In this document: positions 1 through 8,392 of the stretch, one piece after another | Position numbering within the stretch: position 1 is the stretch's first letter | How the letters are laid out: the number at the start of each line of letters is the position of its first letter | NCBI RefSeq assembly: GCF_902833645.1 | Contig: NZ_CADFGE010000003.1 | Coordinates: 248,001-312,000 of the forward strand | Direction: 5' to 3' | Origin: Paraburkholderia fungorum | GTDB taxonomy: Bacteria > Pseudomonadota > Gammaproteobacteria > Burkholderiales > Burkholderiaceae | DNA length: 64,000 bases | Program-made: the position numbers and the translations under genes | The notes under the pieces: model-generated | Database searches by the model: none | Told to the model about the DNA's origin: nothing | The model's input: only the letters and a program-made list of their open reading frames with translations

Positions 1-986
1 GCACCGAAGCCTATCCTATCGAAGTCGCATTCCCCGATATTTCGGTTCACGAACAATCGTCATCGGGTATTGCCTACGTTCATACGTTCGACTCCGGTGA
101 ACCGGGTCCGCATGTGATGATCAACGCGCTCACGCACGGCAACGAAGTGTGCGGCGCGATCGTCGTCGACGAACTGTTGCGCCGCGCGTTAAGGCCGCGT
201 CGTGGACGCCTCACGCTCGCCTTTGCGAATGTCGCCGCCTATCGGCGCTTCGATCCCGCGAAACCCGACGCGGCGCGTTTCGTCGATCAGGACTTCAATC
301 GCGTCTGGACCGCGGCGGCACTCGACGATACGTCGCGCACGTCGAGCGAACTGGCTCGCGCGCGCGAAATGCGCCCGGTGATCGACACGGTCGACATGCT
401 GCTCGATCTGCATTCGATGCATGAAAAATGCAAGCCGTTGATCGTGGCGGGACCGCTGCAAAAAGGTATCGACCTTGCGGTACGGCTCGGCACACCCGCC
501 ACGGTGATCTGCGACGAGGGCCATCCCGAAGGCCGCCGCATGCGCGATTACGAAGGCTTCGGCAACGCGGACAGCACGAAAAACGCGTTGCTGATCGAAT
601 GCGGCCAGCACTGGGAACGCAGCGCGGTTACCGTGGCGCGCGACACGACCGCGCGCTTCCTGCTGCTGGCCGGCACGATCGACGAAGCCGATCTGCCGGA
701 CGGCTGGCTCGCACCGCTGCCGCCTGCCCAGCAAATCGTGCGCGTGACGCAGCCGGTGGTGGCGACCAGCATGGACTTCCGTTTCGCGGCGCCCTATACC
801 GGCCTGGAAGCGTTTCCGGATGCCGGCGCGGTGATCGGCTGGTCGAACGGCGAAGCGGTGGTCACGCCTTACGACAATTGCATGCTGGTGATGCCGTCGC
901 TGCGGCAATTGCGGCCCGGGGTTACGGTCGTGCGGCTGGGCAAGATCGAACGAACCGTGCCGAATACCGGCGCGAGTACGAACTGA
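1..986 (+). CDS. Aspartoacylase / succinylglutamate desuccinylase family hydrolase, 5' end missing
   Basis: Zinc carboxypeptidase-like (M14, AstE/AspA family) deacylase that should cleave an N-acyl amino acid or related amide in the cytoplasm. The reading frame is open to the left edge (frame starting at base 3), so the true start lies outside. Visible family motifs are HGNE (first zinc ligands His and Glu), LLDLHS (third zinc ligand His) and LLIECGQHWE carrying the candidate catalytic Glu. The C-terminal half forms the beta domain typical of the family. A cupin gene follows 59 bp downstream on the same strand and is probably co-transcribed. The acyl substrate cannot be read from the sequence. 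Confidence 0.8.
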   Translation, partial: TEAYPIEVAFPDISVHEQSSSGIAYVHTFDSGEPGPHVMINALTHGNEVCGAIVVDELLRRALRPRRGRLTLAFANVAAYRRFDPAKPDAARFVDQDFNRVWTAAALDDTSRTSSELARAREMRPVIDTVDMLLDLHSMHEKCKPLIVAGPLQKGIDLAVRLGTPATVICDEGHPEGRRMRDYEGFGNADSTKNALLIECGQHWERSAVTVARDTTARFLLLAGTIDEADLPDGWLAPLPPAQQIVRVTQPVVATSMDFRFAAPYTGLEAFPDAGAVIGWSNGEAVVTPYDNCMLVMPSLRQLRPGVTVVRLGKIERTVPNTGASTN

Positions 987-1045
987 TACACGATCACGAT
1001 TGGCCGATGAATCGGCTCGAGCACATTCAAAAAGGTAACGTGAAG

Positions 1046-1390
1046 ATGAAGGTACAAAGCATCAGGCAAAGCGTGAATCTGCAGAATCTCGAGGACTGGG
1101 GCACGGCAGGACTGCCCGGCACGACGCCGCTGCAGATCTCGGGCGTGCAACGCGTCATCAAGGGCAGTGAGGCCGTCGACACCGGTATTTTCGAATGCAC
1201 GCCAGGTACGTACCGCCGCGCGATCAAGCAGGCCGAAGTCATGCACTTTCTCGCGGGGCGTGGGCGCTTCACGCCCGATAACGAAGAGACCGTCCATTTT
1301 GAAAGCGGTGACACGCTCTTTTTCGAAGCCAATACAGAGGGACTTTGGGAAGTCGAAGAGACTATGCGAAAGGTTTATGTGATTTTTTAA
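1046..1390 (+). CDS. Small cupin protein (DUF861 / Cupin_3 type)
   Basis: A 114-residue single-domain cupin related to the (S)-ureidoglycine aminohydrolase cupin group (DUF861). The second half shows the usual pattern: FLAGRGRFTPD, then HFESGDTLFFEAN, then the terminal strand VEETMRKVYVIF. ATG at 1046 is preferred because AAAGGT lies 9 bp upstream; a GTG at 1040 is also in frame but too close to that site. Such cupins often accompany amino-acid or amide catabolic enzymes, which fits the hydrolase gene just upstream. No specific reaction can be assigned. Confidence 0.75.
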   Translation: MKVQSIRQSVNLQNLEDWGTAGLPGTTPLQISGVQRVIKGSEAVDTGIFECTPGTYRRAIKQAEVMHFLAGRGRFTPDNEETVHFESGDTLFFEANTEGLWEVEETMRKVYVIF

Positions 1391-1705
1391 GCAACGCCTG
1401 AAAGAATGACCTGAGCGCCGCGTCCCGGCGCTTGCCTACCCCGCTCCCTTCTTTGCATTCCACGCCCAGCGCAGGTTGCGCCGCGGCATCCACAGCCGTT
1501 CCGGCGCCCCGCCCCCCCAATTCGACGCGCATCTACAACATGCTCGGGTAATCCCGCGTTGCTCCTCATTATCAAACTGCTTACAGTGCCGCTTGTTCGC
1601 ATAAAGAATCACAGTTCTATATACGAACAAAACTGATAAAAATTTCGACGACCGGGTCGCCCAGATCCTCTCGCAGGTCAGGCAGGTCGAATTGGAGAGC
1701 TCCGC
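1391..1705. other. Intergenic region upstream of the porin
   Basis: No coding frame is convincing here. The downstream half is AT-richer and holds an inverted repeat (see 1593-1630) and a GGAGAG ribosome binding site just before the porin start. The first 170 bp show nothing recognisable. Confidence 0.6.
1593..1630. promoter_or_regulatory. Inverted repeat TTGTTCG/CGAACAA, candidate operator for the porin
   Basis: TTGTTCG at 1593-1599 is mirrored by CGAACAA at 1624-1630 (7-bp perfect arms). Inside it, GTTC-N7-GAAC at 1614-1628 is a 15-bp imperfect palindrome of the size used by IclR-type regulators. It sits about 80-110 bp upstream of the porin start, where an operator would be expected. The binding protein is unknown. 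Confidence 0.4.
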
Positions 1706-2926
1706 ATGAATCGCAACATCACAATGACCCGGATCGCTTGCGCGATCGCAACGTTGGCCAGCACGTCCGCATTCGCACAAAGCAGTGTCACGCTGTACGG
1801 TATCGTGGATACGGGTATCGGCTATGTATCCAGCCAGGCGCCGTCTCTCGGCTCGACTTCCGGCGGCAGATCCGCCGTCAAGATGATCAACGGCGTGTGG
1901 GCCGGCAGCCGCTTCGGCCTGAAGGGCGGAGAAGATCTCGGTGGCGGCACCAAGGCCATCTTCCAGTTGGAATCCGGTTTCAATTCCACCACCGGCGCAC
2001 AGCAATATACGAACGCGATGTTCGGCCGCCAGGCCTGGGTCGGCGTGACGAACCCGACCTGCGGTACGTTCACCGCGGGCCGTCAATACACCGCGTACTA
2101 CACGCTGCTGTCGCCGTATAGCCCGACCACGTGGCTAACCGGCTACTACGGCGCGCACCCAGGCGACGTCGACGCACTCGACACGATCTACCGCGCCAAC
2201 AATTCGCTGGTCTATACATCACCGAAACTGTACGGCTTCACGTTCAGCGGCTCGTATTCGGTGGGCGGCGTACCGGGCAGCCTGAACCGCGGCTCGACAT
2301 GGAGCGGCGCGATCCAGTACCTCAACGGTCCGGTTGGCGTCGCAGTCGGCTTCATGCGCATCAACAATTCGACGCTGGGCGGCGGTGCGTACGGCGCGGA
2401 TTCGACCGTGTCGAACAACGGCGCGCAACCGGGCGTCTCGGCTGTCACCAACGGCTATCAGACGGCACAGGCGCAACAGCGCTTCGCGGTCACCGGCGGC
2501 TATAACTTCGGTAACGGCTGGGACGTGTCCGCGGCATACTCGAACGTGCAGTACATTCCGGGGGTGGGTTCGAGCTTCCGCGATACGGCGATCTTCAATA
2601 CGGCCGGCGTCGTGCTGCACTGGAAGCCGACGGCCGCATGGGACTTCGCGACCGGCTACAGCTACACGCGCGCCACGAAGGCGAACGGCATCACGAGTTC
2701 GGCACAGTACCAGCAGGTCAACCTGTCCGAGTACTATGCACTGTCCAAGCGCACCGGCCTCTATGCGCTGCAGGCGTTCCAGCGCACCAACGGCAACACG
2801 CTCGGCACGGCGGGTTCGGGCCACGTCATAACGGCCACCGCTACCATCGGCGACGGCTTCCAGAGCGCGCCGTCGTCGTCGCGCAGCCAGTTCGCCGCCG
2901 GCGTGGGCATCGTGCATCGCTTCTAA
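1706..2926 (+). CDS. Gram-negative trimeric porin (Burkholderia OmpC-like, porin_4 family)
   Basis: Outer-membrane 16-strand beta-barrel porin for small hydrophilic solutes. Residues 1-24 form a signal peptide ending SAFA, followed by the diagnostic mature N-terminus QSSVTLYGIVDTGIGY. The body has the alternating strands and loop Gly/Asn patterns of the family (GSRFGLKGGEDLGGG, AFGRQAWVG-like segment), and the protein ends in a C-terminal Phe (HRF), the Bam recognition signal. At 406 residues it has the normal length. It is followed by a strong hairpin and then an aromatic-acid-type permease, so it may serve uptake of the same substrate. Confidence 0.92.
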   Translation: MNRNITMTRIACAIATLASTSAFAQSSVTLYGIVDTGIGYVSSQAPSLGSTSGGRSAVKMINGVWAGSRFGLKGGEDLGGGTKAIFQLESGFNSTTGAQQYTNAMFGRQAWVGVTNPTCGTFTAGRQYTAYYTLLSPYSPTTWLTGYYGAHPGDVDALDTIYRANNSLVYTSPKLYGFTFSGSYSVGGVPGSLNRGSTWSGAIQYLNGPVGVAVGFMRINNSTLGGGAYGADSTVSNNGAQPGVSAVTNGYQTAQAQQRFAVTGGYNFGNGWDVSAAYSNVQYIPGVGSSFRDTAIFNTAGVVLHWKPTAAWDFATGYSYTRATKANGITSSAQYQQVNLSEYYALSKRTGLYALQAFQRTNGNTLGTAGSGHVITATATIGDGFQSAPSSSRSQFAAGVGIVHRF

Positions 2927-2951
2927 GCGGCGTACGATCGTAAAAGAAAGA

Positions 2952-2978
2952 AAAGGCTTGCCGCGACGGCAGGCCTTT
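2952..2978 (+). terminator. Rho-independent-like terminator after the porin
   Basis: AAAGGCTTGCCG (2952-2963), loop CGA, CGGCAGGCCTTT (2967-2978): a 12-bp stem with one G-T pair that starts 25 bp past the porin stop. The U-run is short (TTT from the stem end), so it may act as a partial attenuator before the permease gene. Confidence 0.65.
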
Positions 2979-3004
2979 CAGCATTCAGCAGTGAGGAGAC
3001 CAAC

Positions 3005-4363
3005 ATGAGCCGCAGCACCGCCGTGAACGTTCAAACGTTTATCAACGACCATCCCTTCTCGCCGTTCCAGTGGCTCATCTTTTTCATGTGTTTCATCATC
3101 GTCCTGCTGGACGGTTTTGACACAGCGGCGATTGGCTTCATTGCACCGTCGCTGATCTCCGAATGGGGCATCACGAGACCGGCGCTCGCGCCAGTGCTCA
3201 GCGCGGCGCTGTTCGGCCTCGCGTGCGGCGCGCTCGGCTCAGGTCCGCTGTCCGACCGGCTCGGCCGGCGCTCGATGCTGCTCGGCTCGGTGCTGCTGTT
3301 CGGTGTGGCCTGCTTCGCCTCGGCGTTCTCGAACAGCATCGAACACCTGACCATCCTGCGCTTCGTCACCGGTGTCGGCCTCGGCGCGGCCATGCCGAAC
3401 GCCGTAACGATGATGGGTGAGTACTGCCCGGATCGCCGCCGCGCGACCGTGATCAATCTGATGTTCTGCGGTTTTCCGCTGGGCGCCGCCTTCGGCGGCT
3501 TTCTCGCCGCGTGGATGATTCCGCACTTCGGCTGGCGCAGCGTGCTGCTGCTCGGCGGTGTCACACCGCTGTTGCTGCTGATCGTGCTGGTGCTGAAGAT
3601 GCCGGAATCGGTCCGCTACATGGTGGCCAACAGCCAGCCGGTCGAACGGATTCGTGCCGCGCTGGCGCGTATTTCGAGCGAAGCGGCGCAGGCCGGCAGC
3701 TTCGTCATGACCGAAACCGCACCGCAAACCGGCGGCAAGGGCATGAGCGTGGTGCTCTCGCGGTCGTACATCATCGGCTCGGTAATGCTGTGGATCGCCT
3801 ACTTCATGGGTCTCGTGATCTTCTATGCGTCGATCAACTGGATGCCGATTCTGCTGAAGGATGCCGGACTCACGCCGCAACGCGCGACGCTGATTTCCGC
3901 ATTGTTCCCGCTCGGCGGCGTGGGCGCCGTGCTGTGCGGCGTGCTGATGGACCGCTTCAACGCGAACCGCATCATCGCGGCCTGCTACGCGCTGACGGCG
4001 GTGAGCGTGTACTTTATCGGCCAGGCGGTCGGCAATGTCGGCGCGCTGGTGTTCATCGTGTTCGTGGCGGGTGTGCTGATGAATACCGCGCAATCGTCGA
4101 TGCCGGCGCTTGCCGCGGCGTTCTATCCGACCCAGGGCCGGGGCACGGGCGTGGCCTGGATGCTGGGGATCGGCCGCTTCGGCGGGATCGCGGGTTCGTT
4201 CCTCGTGGCCGAGTTGACGCGCCGCCACTTCACCTTTGGCGGTATCTTTGCGATGGTCGCGATGGCGGGTCTGATTTCGTGCGTGGCCTTGCTGATCAAA
4301 CAGGCGGCACGCCCGCATGTGGTGGCGGAGGCTGGAGCGAAAACGGAGTCGTTTGGACATTGA
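3005..4363 (+). CDS. MFS permease, aromatic acid:H+ symporter (AAHS) family
   Basis: A 452-residue, 12-helix inner-membrane transporter. The N-terminus shows the AAHS signature: DGFDTAAIGFIAPSL in helix 1 (the Asp cluster typical of PcaK/BenK-like carriers) and the MFS loop 2-3 motif GPLSDRLGRRSML. A second DRFNANR-type motif occurs in loop 8-9. The family imports benzoate-, protocatechuate- or hydroxybenzoate-like acids. GAGGAG precedes the ATG. It lies directly after the porin and is followed by a hairpin, so porin and permease form a likely uptake pair; the exact aromatic acid is not determinable. Confidence 0.88.
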   Translation: MSRSTAVNVQTFINDHPFSPFQWLIFFMCFIIVLLDGFDTAAIGFIAPSLISEWGITRPALAPVLSAALFGLACGALGSGPLSDRLGRRSMLLGSVLLFGVACFASAFSNSIEHLTILRFVTGVGLGAAMPNAVTMMGEYCPDRRRATVINLMFCGFPLGAAFGGFLAAWMIPHFGWRSVLLLGGVTPLLLLIVLVLKMPESVRYMVANSQPVERIRAALARISSEAAQAGSFVMTETAPQTGGKGMSVVLSRSYIIGSVMLWIAYFMGLVIFYASINWMPILLKDAGLTPQRATLISALFPLGGVGAVLCGVLMDRFNANRIIAACYALTAVSVYFIGQAVGNVGALVFIVFVAGVLMNTAQSSMPALAAAFYPTQGRGTGVAWMLGIGRFGGIAGSFLVAELTRRHFTFGGIFAMVAMAGLISCVALLIKQAARPHVVAEAGAKTESFGH

Positions 4364-4370
4364 AAAGGTG

Positions 4371-4404
4371 AGTGAGGCACGGGTGAAAAGCACCGCGCCT
4401 CACT
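4371..4404 (+). terminator. Hairpin after the AAHS permease
   Basis: AGTGAGGC (4371-4378) pairs with GCCTCACT (4397-4404) around an 18-nt loop that can extend the stem (ACGG/CCG). It begins 7 bp past the stop codon. There is only a weak T-tract after it. Confidence 0.5.
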
Positions 4405-4502
4405 TCCCGATACACTACGCCGTTATTTGATTCGTGCGGTTGCCGCGATGGGAAATACCACCGCTTTTGCGCCGTCGTCCATCTAACGACAGGACTCCAG
4501 TA

Positions 4503-4832
4503 ATGAAACGCGTAGCTGTATCGGCCCTGCTCGCGCTGTGCCTCGCTCAACCTGCGGTTGAAGCCGTCGCGCAGACGGTCAGCAATCAATGTTTTGCAAT
4601 CGGCGACATTGCCGGTCAGGTAGCGTCGTGGCGCGCACACAAGAAGACCAAAGCGCAAGCGCTCGACCAGGCGAAAAAATATTACACGAATGAAGCCGAC
4701 CGCCAGGCGGTCTACGGCATCATCGAGAAAATCTACCGCCCCGGCGCCCCGCATATGACACCCGATCAGGCCAGCATGGCGTTTACCTCGGAGTGTGCGG
4801 ACCAGCACAAGGCGCAGGCAGCGGATCATTGA
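4503..4832 (+). CDS. Small exported protein of unknown function
   Basis: A 109-residue protein. Residues 1-23 are a clear signal peptide (MKRVAVSALLALCLAQ, ending AVA), so the mature product of about 86 residues should be periplasmic. It has two cysteines (NQCF near the mature N-terminus, and SECAD near the end) that could form one disulfide. The middle is charged and probably helical (SWRAHKKTKAQALDQAKKYY). The start at 4503 was chosen because it gives the signal peptide and has AGGA about 10 bp upstream. I do not recognise the family. Confidence 0.7.
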   Translation: MKRVAVSALLALCLAQPAVEAVAQTVSNQCFAIGDIAGQVASWRAHKKTKAQALDQAKKYYTNEADRQAVYGIIEKIYRPGAPHMTPDQASMAFTSECADQHKAQAADH

Positions 4833-4870
4833 CCCCGGAACTCAGCGCGGCTTTACGTGCTTCGATACTA

Positions 4871-4936
4871 CAGGCGCGGGAAGCCGCCTGTAACGACGAC
4901 ACTGCGTAGCGCCGCCACAGCAGAAAATGCTGTGGC
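4871..4936. other. Two hairpins in the 280-bp gap before gabD
   Basis: CAGGCG/CGCCTG (4871-4890) and a perfect 9-bp hairpin GCCACAGCA-GAAAA-TGCTGTGGC (4914-4936). Neither is followed by a T-run on either strand, so they could be terminators of the preceding gene acting with Rho, or leader structures for gabD. No gene was seen in the gap 4833-5112. Confidence 0.4.
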
Positions 4937-5112
4937 AACCCGAAAATAACGCTCCGCGCACCGTCAACGCCCCCATGCGATGATTTCATCCACTGCGGCG
5001 TGCGCGTAGCATCAATCTGCCAGTCGACCAGATCGACCGTATGTGTGCGGCCGCGCCGCCGCATCGACGACCCACCTCGCCTCGTCCAGAAGCCCTCGAA
5101 GGAGCAACCGAT

Positions 5113-6585
5113 ATGTCTCTCGCTTTGACTCGTCACGACCTGATTCACCCGCACAACCTGATCGACGGCAAGTGGGTCGACGCCGCCGATCGCGCCCGCT
5201 TTCACGTCACCAACCCGGCCACCGGCGACTTGATCGTCGAAGTCGCCAACAGCAGCGCCACGGACGCGCGCGCCGCCACCGACGCCGCCGCCCGCGCCTT
5301 CCCCGCGTGGCGCGATAAGCTGCCGCGCGAACGCGCCGAGATTCTGCGCCGCTGGCACGCGCTGATCGTCGCCAATACGGAAGACCTCGCGAAACTGATG
5401 TCGACCGAACAAGGCAAGCCGCTCGCGGAAAGCCGTGGCGAAGTCGCCTACGGTGCGTCGTACGTCGCCTGGTTCGCCGACGAAGCGACCCGCATTTACG
5501 GCGATCTGATCCCGCAGCAACAGCGCGGCAAACGCATGAGCGCCGTGAAGGAACCGGTCGGCGTGGTCGCGGCGATCACGCCATGGAATTTCCCGCTGGC
5601 GATGATCGCGCGCAAGATCGCGCCCGCGCTCGCCGCGGGTTGCACGGTCGTGGCCAAACCCGCGGAAGACACGCCGCTCACCGCGCTCGCGCTGGCAGCG
5701 CTCGCTCAGGAAGCGGGCTTGCCGGACGGTGTGCTGAACATGCTGTCGGCTTCGCGCGAACAGGGTATTGCGGCGGTCGCCGACTGGCTTGCCGACGCGC
5801 GCGTGCGCAAGATCACGTTCACCGGCTCCACGCCGGTCGGCAAGCACCTCGCCCGCGAATCGGCCGGCACGCTGAAGAAGCTGTCGCTGGAATTGGGCGG
5901 CAATGCGCCCTTCATCGTCTTCGACGACGCCGACCTCGACGCCGCGGTCACCGGCCTGATGGCCGCCAAGTTCCGCAACGGCGGCCAGACCTGCGTGTGC
6001 CCGAACCGGGTCTACGTGCAATCCGGCGTATATGCACGCTTCGCCGATCTGCTCGCGCAGCGCGTCGGCGCGTTGAAAGTTGCACCCGCAACCGATCCGG
6101 ACGCGCAGATCGGCCCGATGATCAACGAACGCGCCATCGACAAGATTGCCCGCCATGTAGAAGACGCCGTCAAACACGGTGCAAAAGTGCTGACAGGCGG
6201 CAAGCGCCTGGCCGAACTCGGCCCAAACTACTATGCGCCGACCGTGCTGACCGATGCAAAGGACGGCATGCTCGTCTGCTGCGAAGAAACCTTTGGTCCG
6301 GTCGCGCCGCTGTTCCGCTTCGATGAGGAAGCCGAAGCGATCCGCCTCGCGAACGACACGCCGTTCGGCCTCGCTGCGTATTTCTATACGCAGGACGTAC
6401 GGCGCATCAATCGCGTGGCGAGTCAGCTCGAAGCGGGCGTCATCGGCATCAACGAAGGCGCGGTGTCGAGCGAGGCCGCGCCGTTCGGCGGCGTGAAGGA
6501 ATCGGGTTACGGCCGCGAAGGTTCGAAGTACGGGCTCGACGATTACATGTCGATCAAATACACGTGTCAGGGCGGACTGGATTGA
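5113..6585 (+). CDS. gabD: NAD(P)-dependent succinate-semialdehyde dehydrogenase
   Basis: Aldehyde dehydrogenase superfamily enzyme, 490 residues, closest in pattern to GabD, which oxidises succinate semialdehyde to succinate. Visible motifs: ITPWNFPLAMIARKIAPAL, the cofactor loop FTGSTPVGKHLA, general base Glu260 in LELGGNAP and nucleophile Cys294 in GGQTCVCPNR, where the CVC arrangement is typical of GabD. ATG 5113 has AAGGAG 8 bp upstream and fits the family length; an in-frame extension to 5041 looks non-coding. It stands alone on its strand, so its semialdehyde could come from GABA or from an aromatic or polyamine pathway elsewhere. Confidence 0.92.
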   Translation: MSLALTRHDLIHPHNLIDGKWVDAADRARFHVTNPATGDLIVEVANSSATDARAATDAAARAFPAWRDKLPRERAEILRRWHALIVANTEDLAKLMSTEQGKPLAESRGEVAYGASYVAWFADEATRIYGDLIPQQQRGKRMSAVKEPVGVVAAITPWNFPLAMIARKIAPALAAGCTVVAKPAEDTPLTALALAALAQEAGLPDGVLNMLSASREQGIAAVADWLADARVRKITFTGSTPVGKHLARESAGTLKKLSLELGGNAPFIVFDDADLDAAVTGLMAAKFRNGGQTCVCPNRVYVQSGVYARFADLLAQRVGALKVAPATDPDAQIGPMINERAIDKIARHVEDAVKHGAKVLTGGKRLAELGPNYYAPTVLTDAKDGMLVCCEETFGPVAPLFRFDEEAEAIRLANDTPFGLAAYFYTQDVRRINRVASQLEAGVIGINEGAVSSEAAPFGGVKESGYGREGSKYGLDDYMSIKYTCQGGLD

Positions 6586-6640
6586 CGGGTTCCCGCCGGT
6601 TCCTGCCGGTTCCTTCACTTAGCGCGCCATCCCATCCGAC

Positions 6641-6669
6641 CTCACGCCTCGCTTCACGCGGGGCGTGAG
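6641..6669. other. Hairpin between gabD and the LysR remnant
   Basis: CTCACGCC (6641-6648) is complementary to GGCGTGAG (6662-6669). It lies 55 bp after the gabD stop and has no T-run, so it is a possible but weak terminator. Confidence 0.4.
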
Positions 6670-6778
6670 CGCTCAGTCAGCCCCCCGCCGTCACCCTTCC
6701 CTCGTCATGCACCCCATTCATGACGCTCATTTTTGTCCCTAATTTGACCGGGTTTTCTCGCGGTTCCATGGTTCGGCC

Positions 6779-7313
6779 ATGCCTGCCGGATTCGTAGCGC
6801 CGGAGTTCTATTTCCTGCCGCCGCTTCTCACCATGCTCGAACAGAACGCGCGCGGCATCCGCATCGAGATCGCGAACTTCCCGGTAGACTGGGTCAGCGC
6901 CGCCATGCACAGCGGCAAGATCGATCTGGCGCTCGGCTATGTGCCGGGTCTCGATCCGGGTTGCGTCAGCAGGACGCTCCTTGTCGACGAACACGTCTGC
7001 GTGGTGCGGGCAGGCCACCCGCTGCGCAAACAGAAGCCGACCAAGGAGAACCTCGCGGGCTTGCGCTGCGTGTACGCCAGCACCAACGCGACCGGGCACA
7101 GAATGGTCGAGCAATGGCTGGAAGAGCTGAATCTGCGCCGGGATATCGTCTTGCGCCTGCCGCATTTTGTGGTGGCGCCCGAAATCGTTCAACATACCGA
7201 TCTCGCGGTCATTTTCCCGAGGAGGGGCGGACCCGGGCATTGCATGGCTCCTCGATGTGATTTACACCCTGTTCCATCGGCCTTCGGCCGACACTGAGGC
7301 GAAACCTGTATGA
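6779..7313 (+). pseudogene. LysR-type regulator remnant: effector domain only, with an internal deletion
   Basis: The readable part (VAPEFYFLPPLLTMLEQNAR through HFVVAPEIVQHTDLAVIFPR) is the effector-binding domain of a LysR-type regulator, but no helix-turn-helix coding sequence precedes it. After LAVIFPR the frame changes, and the typical LysR C-terminus DPGIAWLLDVIYTLFH reappears in another frame at 7230, ending with a TGA at 7311-7313 that overlaps the ATG of the next LysR gene. About 25-30 codons of the second subdomain are missing. The gene is therefore both truncated and internally deleted. Confidence 0.8.
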
Positions 7314-8209
7314 ATCTTCGGGCTTTACAGTGCTTTGTGATCCTGGCGGAAGAACTCAATTTCAGCCGCGCGGCCGAGCGGCTGCACATCGCTCAGCCCG
7401 CGCTCAGCCAGCAGATCCGCTCGCTGGAGGAACGGCTCGGCACGCAACTGGTCGATCGGGCGCGGCGCCCGTTGAGTCTGACCGAAGCCGGCCACTATCT
7501 CTGCACGGAGGCGCGTCAAATACTGGGTTCGTTGGAACAGGCGAGTCTGGCGACCCAGGAGATCGGTGTCGGCCGGCGCGGTTGGCTCAGCATCGGCTTC
7601 ACGCGCTCGTCGATGTACAGCATCCTGCCGCCCGCGCTCAAGGCATTTCACAACGCGTTCCCGCAGGTCGAACTCAAGCTCTTCGAGTTGCTGACCGAAG
7701 AACAAACCGATGCGTTGCGCGACATGCGCATTCACATCGGAATCGGGCGGCAGCCGCTCGCGGTTGAGGGTTGCACCTCTTATCCGCTACTGCGCGAGCG
7801 CGTCATGGTCGCGCTCGAAGCGGGTCATCCGCTTGCCGCGCGCAAGACCGTGCGGATTGCCGATCTCGCCGATACGCCGTTGATTCTGTATCCGAAGCAC
7901 CAGAACGCACAGTTCAAACACTCGGTGCAAACGCTCTATCGCGATGCGGGCGTAACGCCGGTCATCGCTCACCAGGCCTACGAAATCCAGACCGCGATCG
8001 CACTCGTGGCCGCGGGTCTGGGCGTCACGTTTATCGGCGAATCCGTTGCACGGCATGGACGCGCCGACGTCGTGTTCCGTCACCTCTCCGGTCCCGGTTC
8101 GTCATACCGCTCCACGCTCGCCGCCACCTTCCGTACCGACGACGCGTCGCCTCATCTGCGTGCTTTTCTCACCTGCCTCCCCGCCCCGCTTGCCGACGCG
8201 ACACTATAA
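7310..8209 (+). CDS. LysR-type transcriptional regulator
   Basis: A 299-residue regulator. Residues 1-60 form the winged helix-turn-helix (LRALQCFVILAEELNFSRAA, then AQPALSQQIRSLEERLG); residues 90-295 form the periplasmic-binding-like effector domain. It stands directly upstream of an ACS permease and the ligJ-ligK pair on the same strand and is the best candidate for their regulator. Its ATG overlaps the stop of the decayed LysR gene before it, so two related regulators once stood in tandem and only this one is intact. The inducer is not evident. Confidence 0.88.
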   Translation: MNLRALQCFVILAEELNFSRAAERLHIAQPALSQQIRSLEERLGTQLVDRARRPLSLTEAGHYLCTEARQILGSLEQASLATQEIGVGRRGWLSIGFTRSSMYSILPPALKAFHNAFPQVELKLFELLTEEQTDALRDMRIHIGIGRQPLAVEGCTSYPLLRERVMVALEAGHPLAARKTVRIADLADTPLILYPKHQNAQFKHSVQTLYRDAGVTPVIAHQAYEIQTAIALVAAGLGVTFIGESVARHGRADVVFRHLSGPGSSYRSTLAATFRTDDASPHLRAFLTCLPAPLADATL

Positions 8210-8235
8210 GCAAAAGCCTATACAAGCATAAGCAA
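8206..8235. promoter_or_regulatory. Direct repeat ATAAGCAA, 22-bp period
   Basis: ATAAGCAA occurs at 8206-8213 and 8228-8235, spaced by two helical turns, right at and after the LysR stop codon and about 160 bp upstream of the permease start. It could be a regulator site for the permease-ligJK operon. Confidence 0.3.
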
Positions 8236-8392
8236 GCAGTCTTGGACTCCGTGTAGAGGCGTTCTTATCATGAAGGTTCTGCTTTAGCCGTCAAAATGCG
8301 CGGCTAACGGGACACTGCCGGCGTTCGATCCGGCAGGCCAACTATAGGAACGCAGCCACGGCTCCGGCCGTCGCGGCACGGTAGGAGACAGC

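Noticed and set aside
4783..6618. A 611-codon minus-strand frame covering gabD
   Set aside because: Antisense of gabD, which has all catalytic motifs and a proper ribosome site; the antisense product has no domain pattern.
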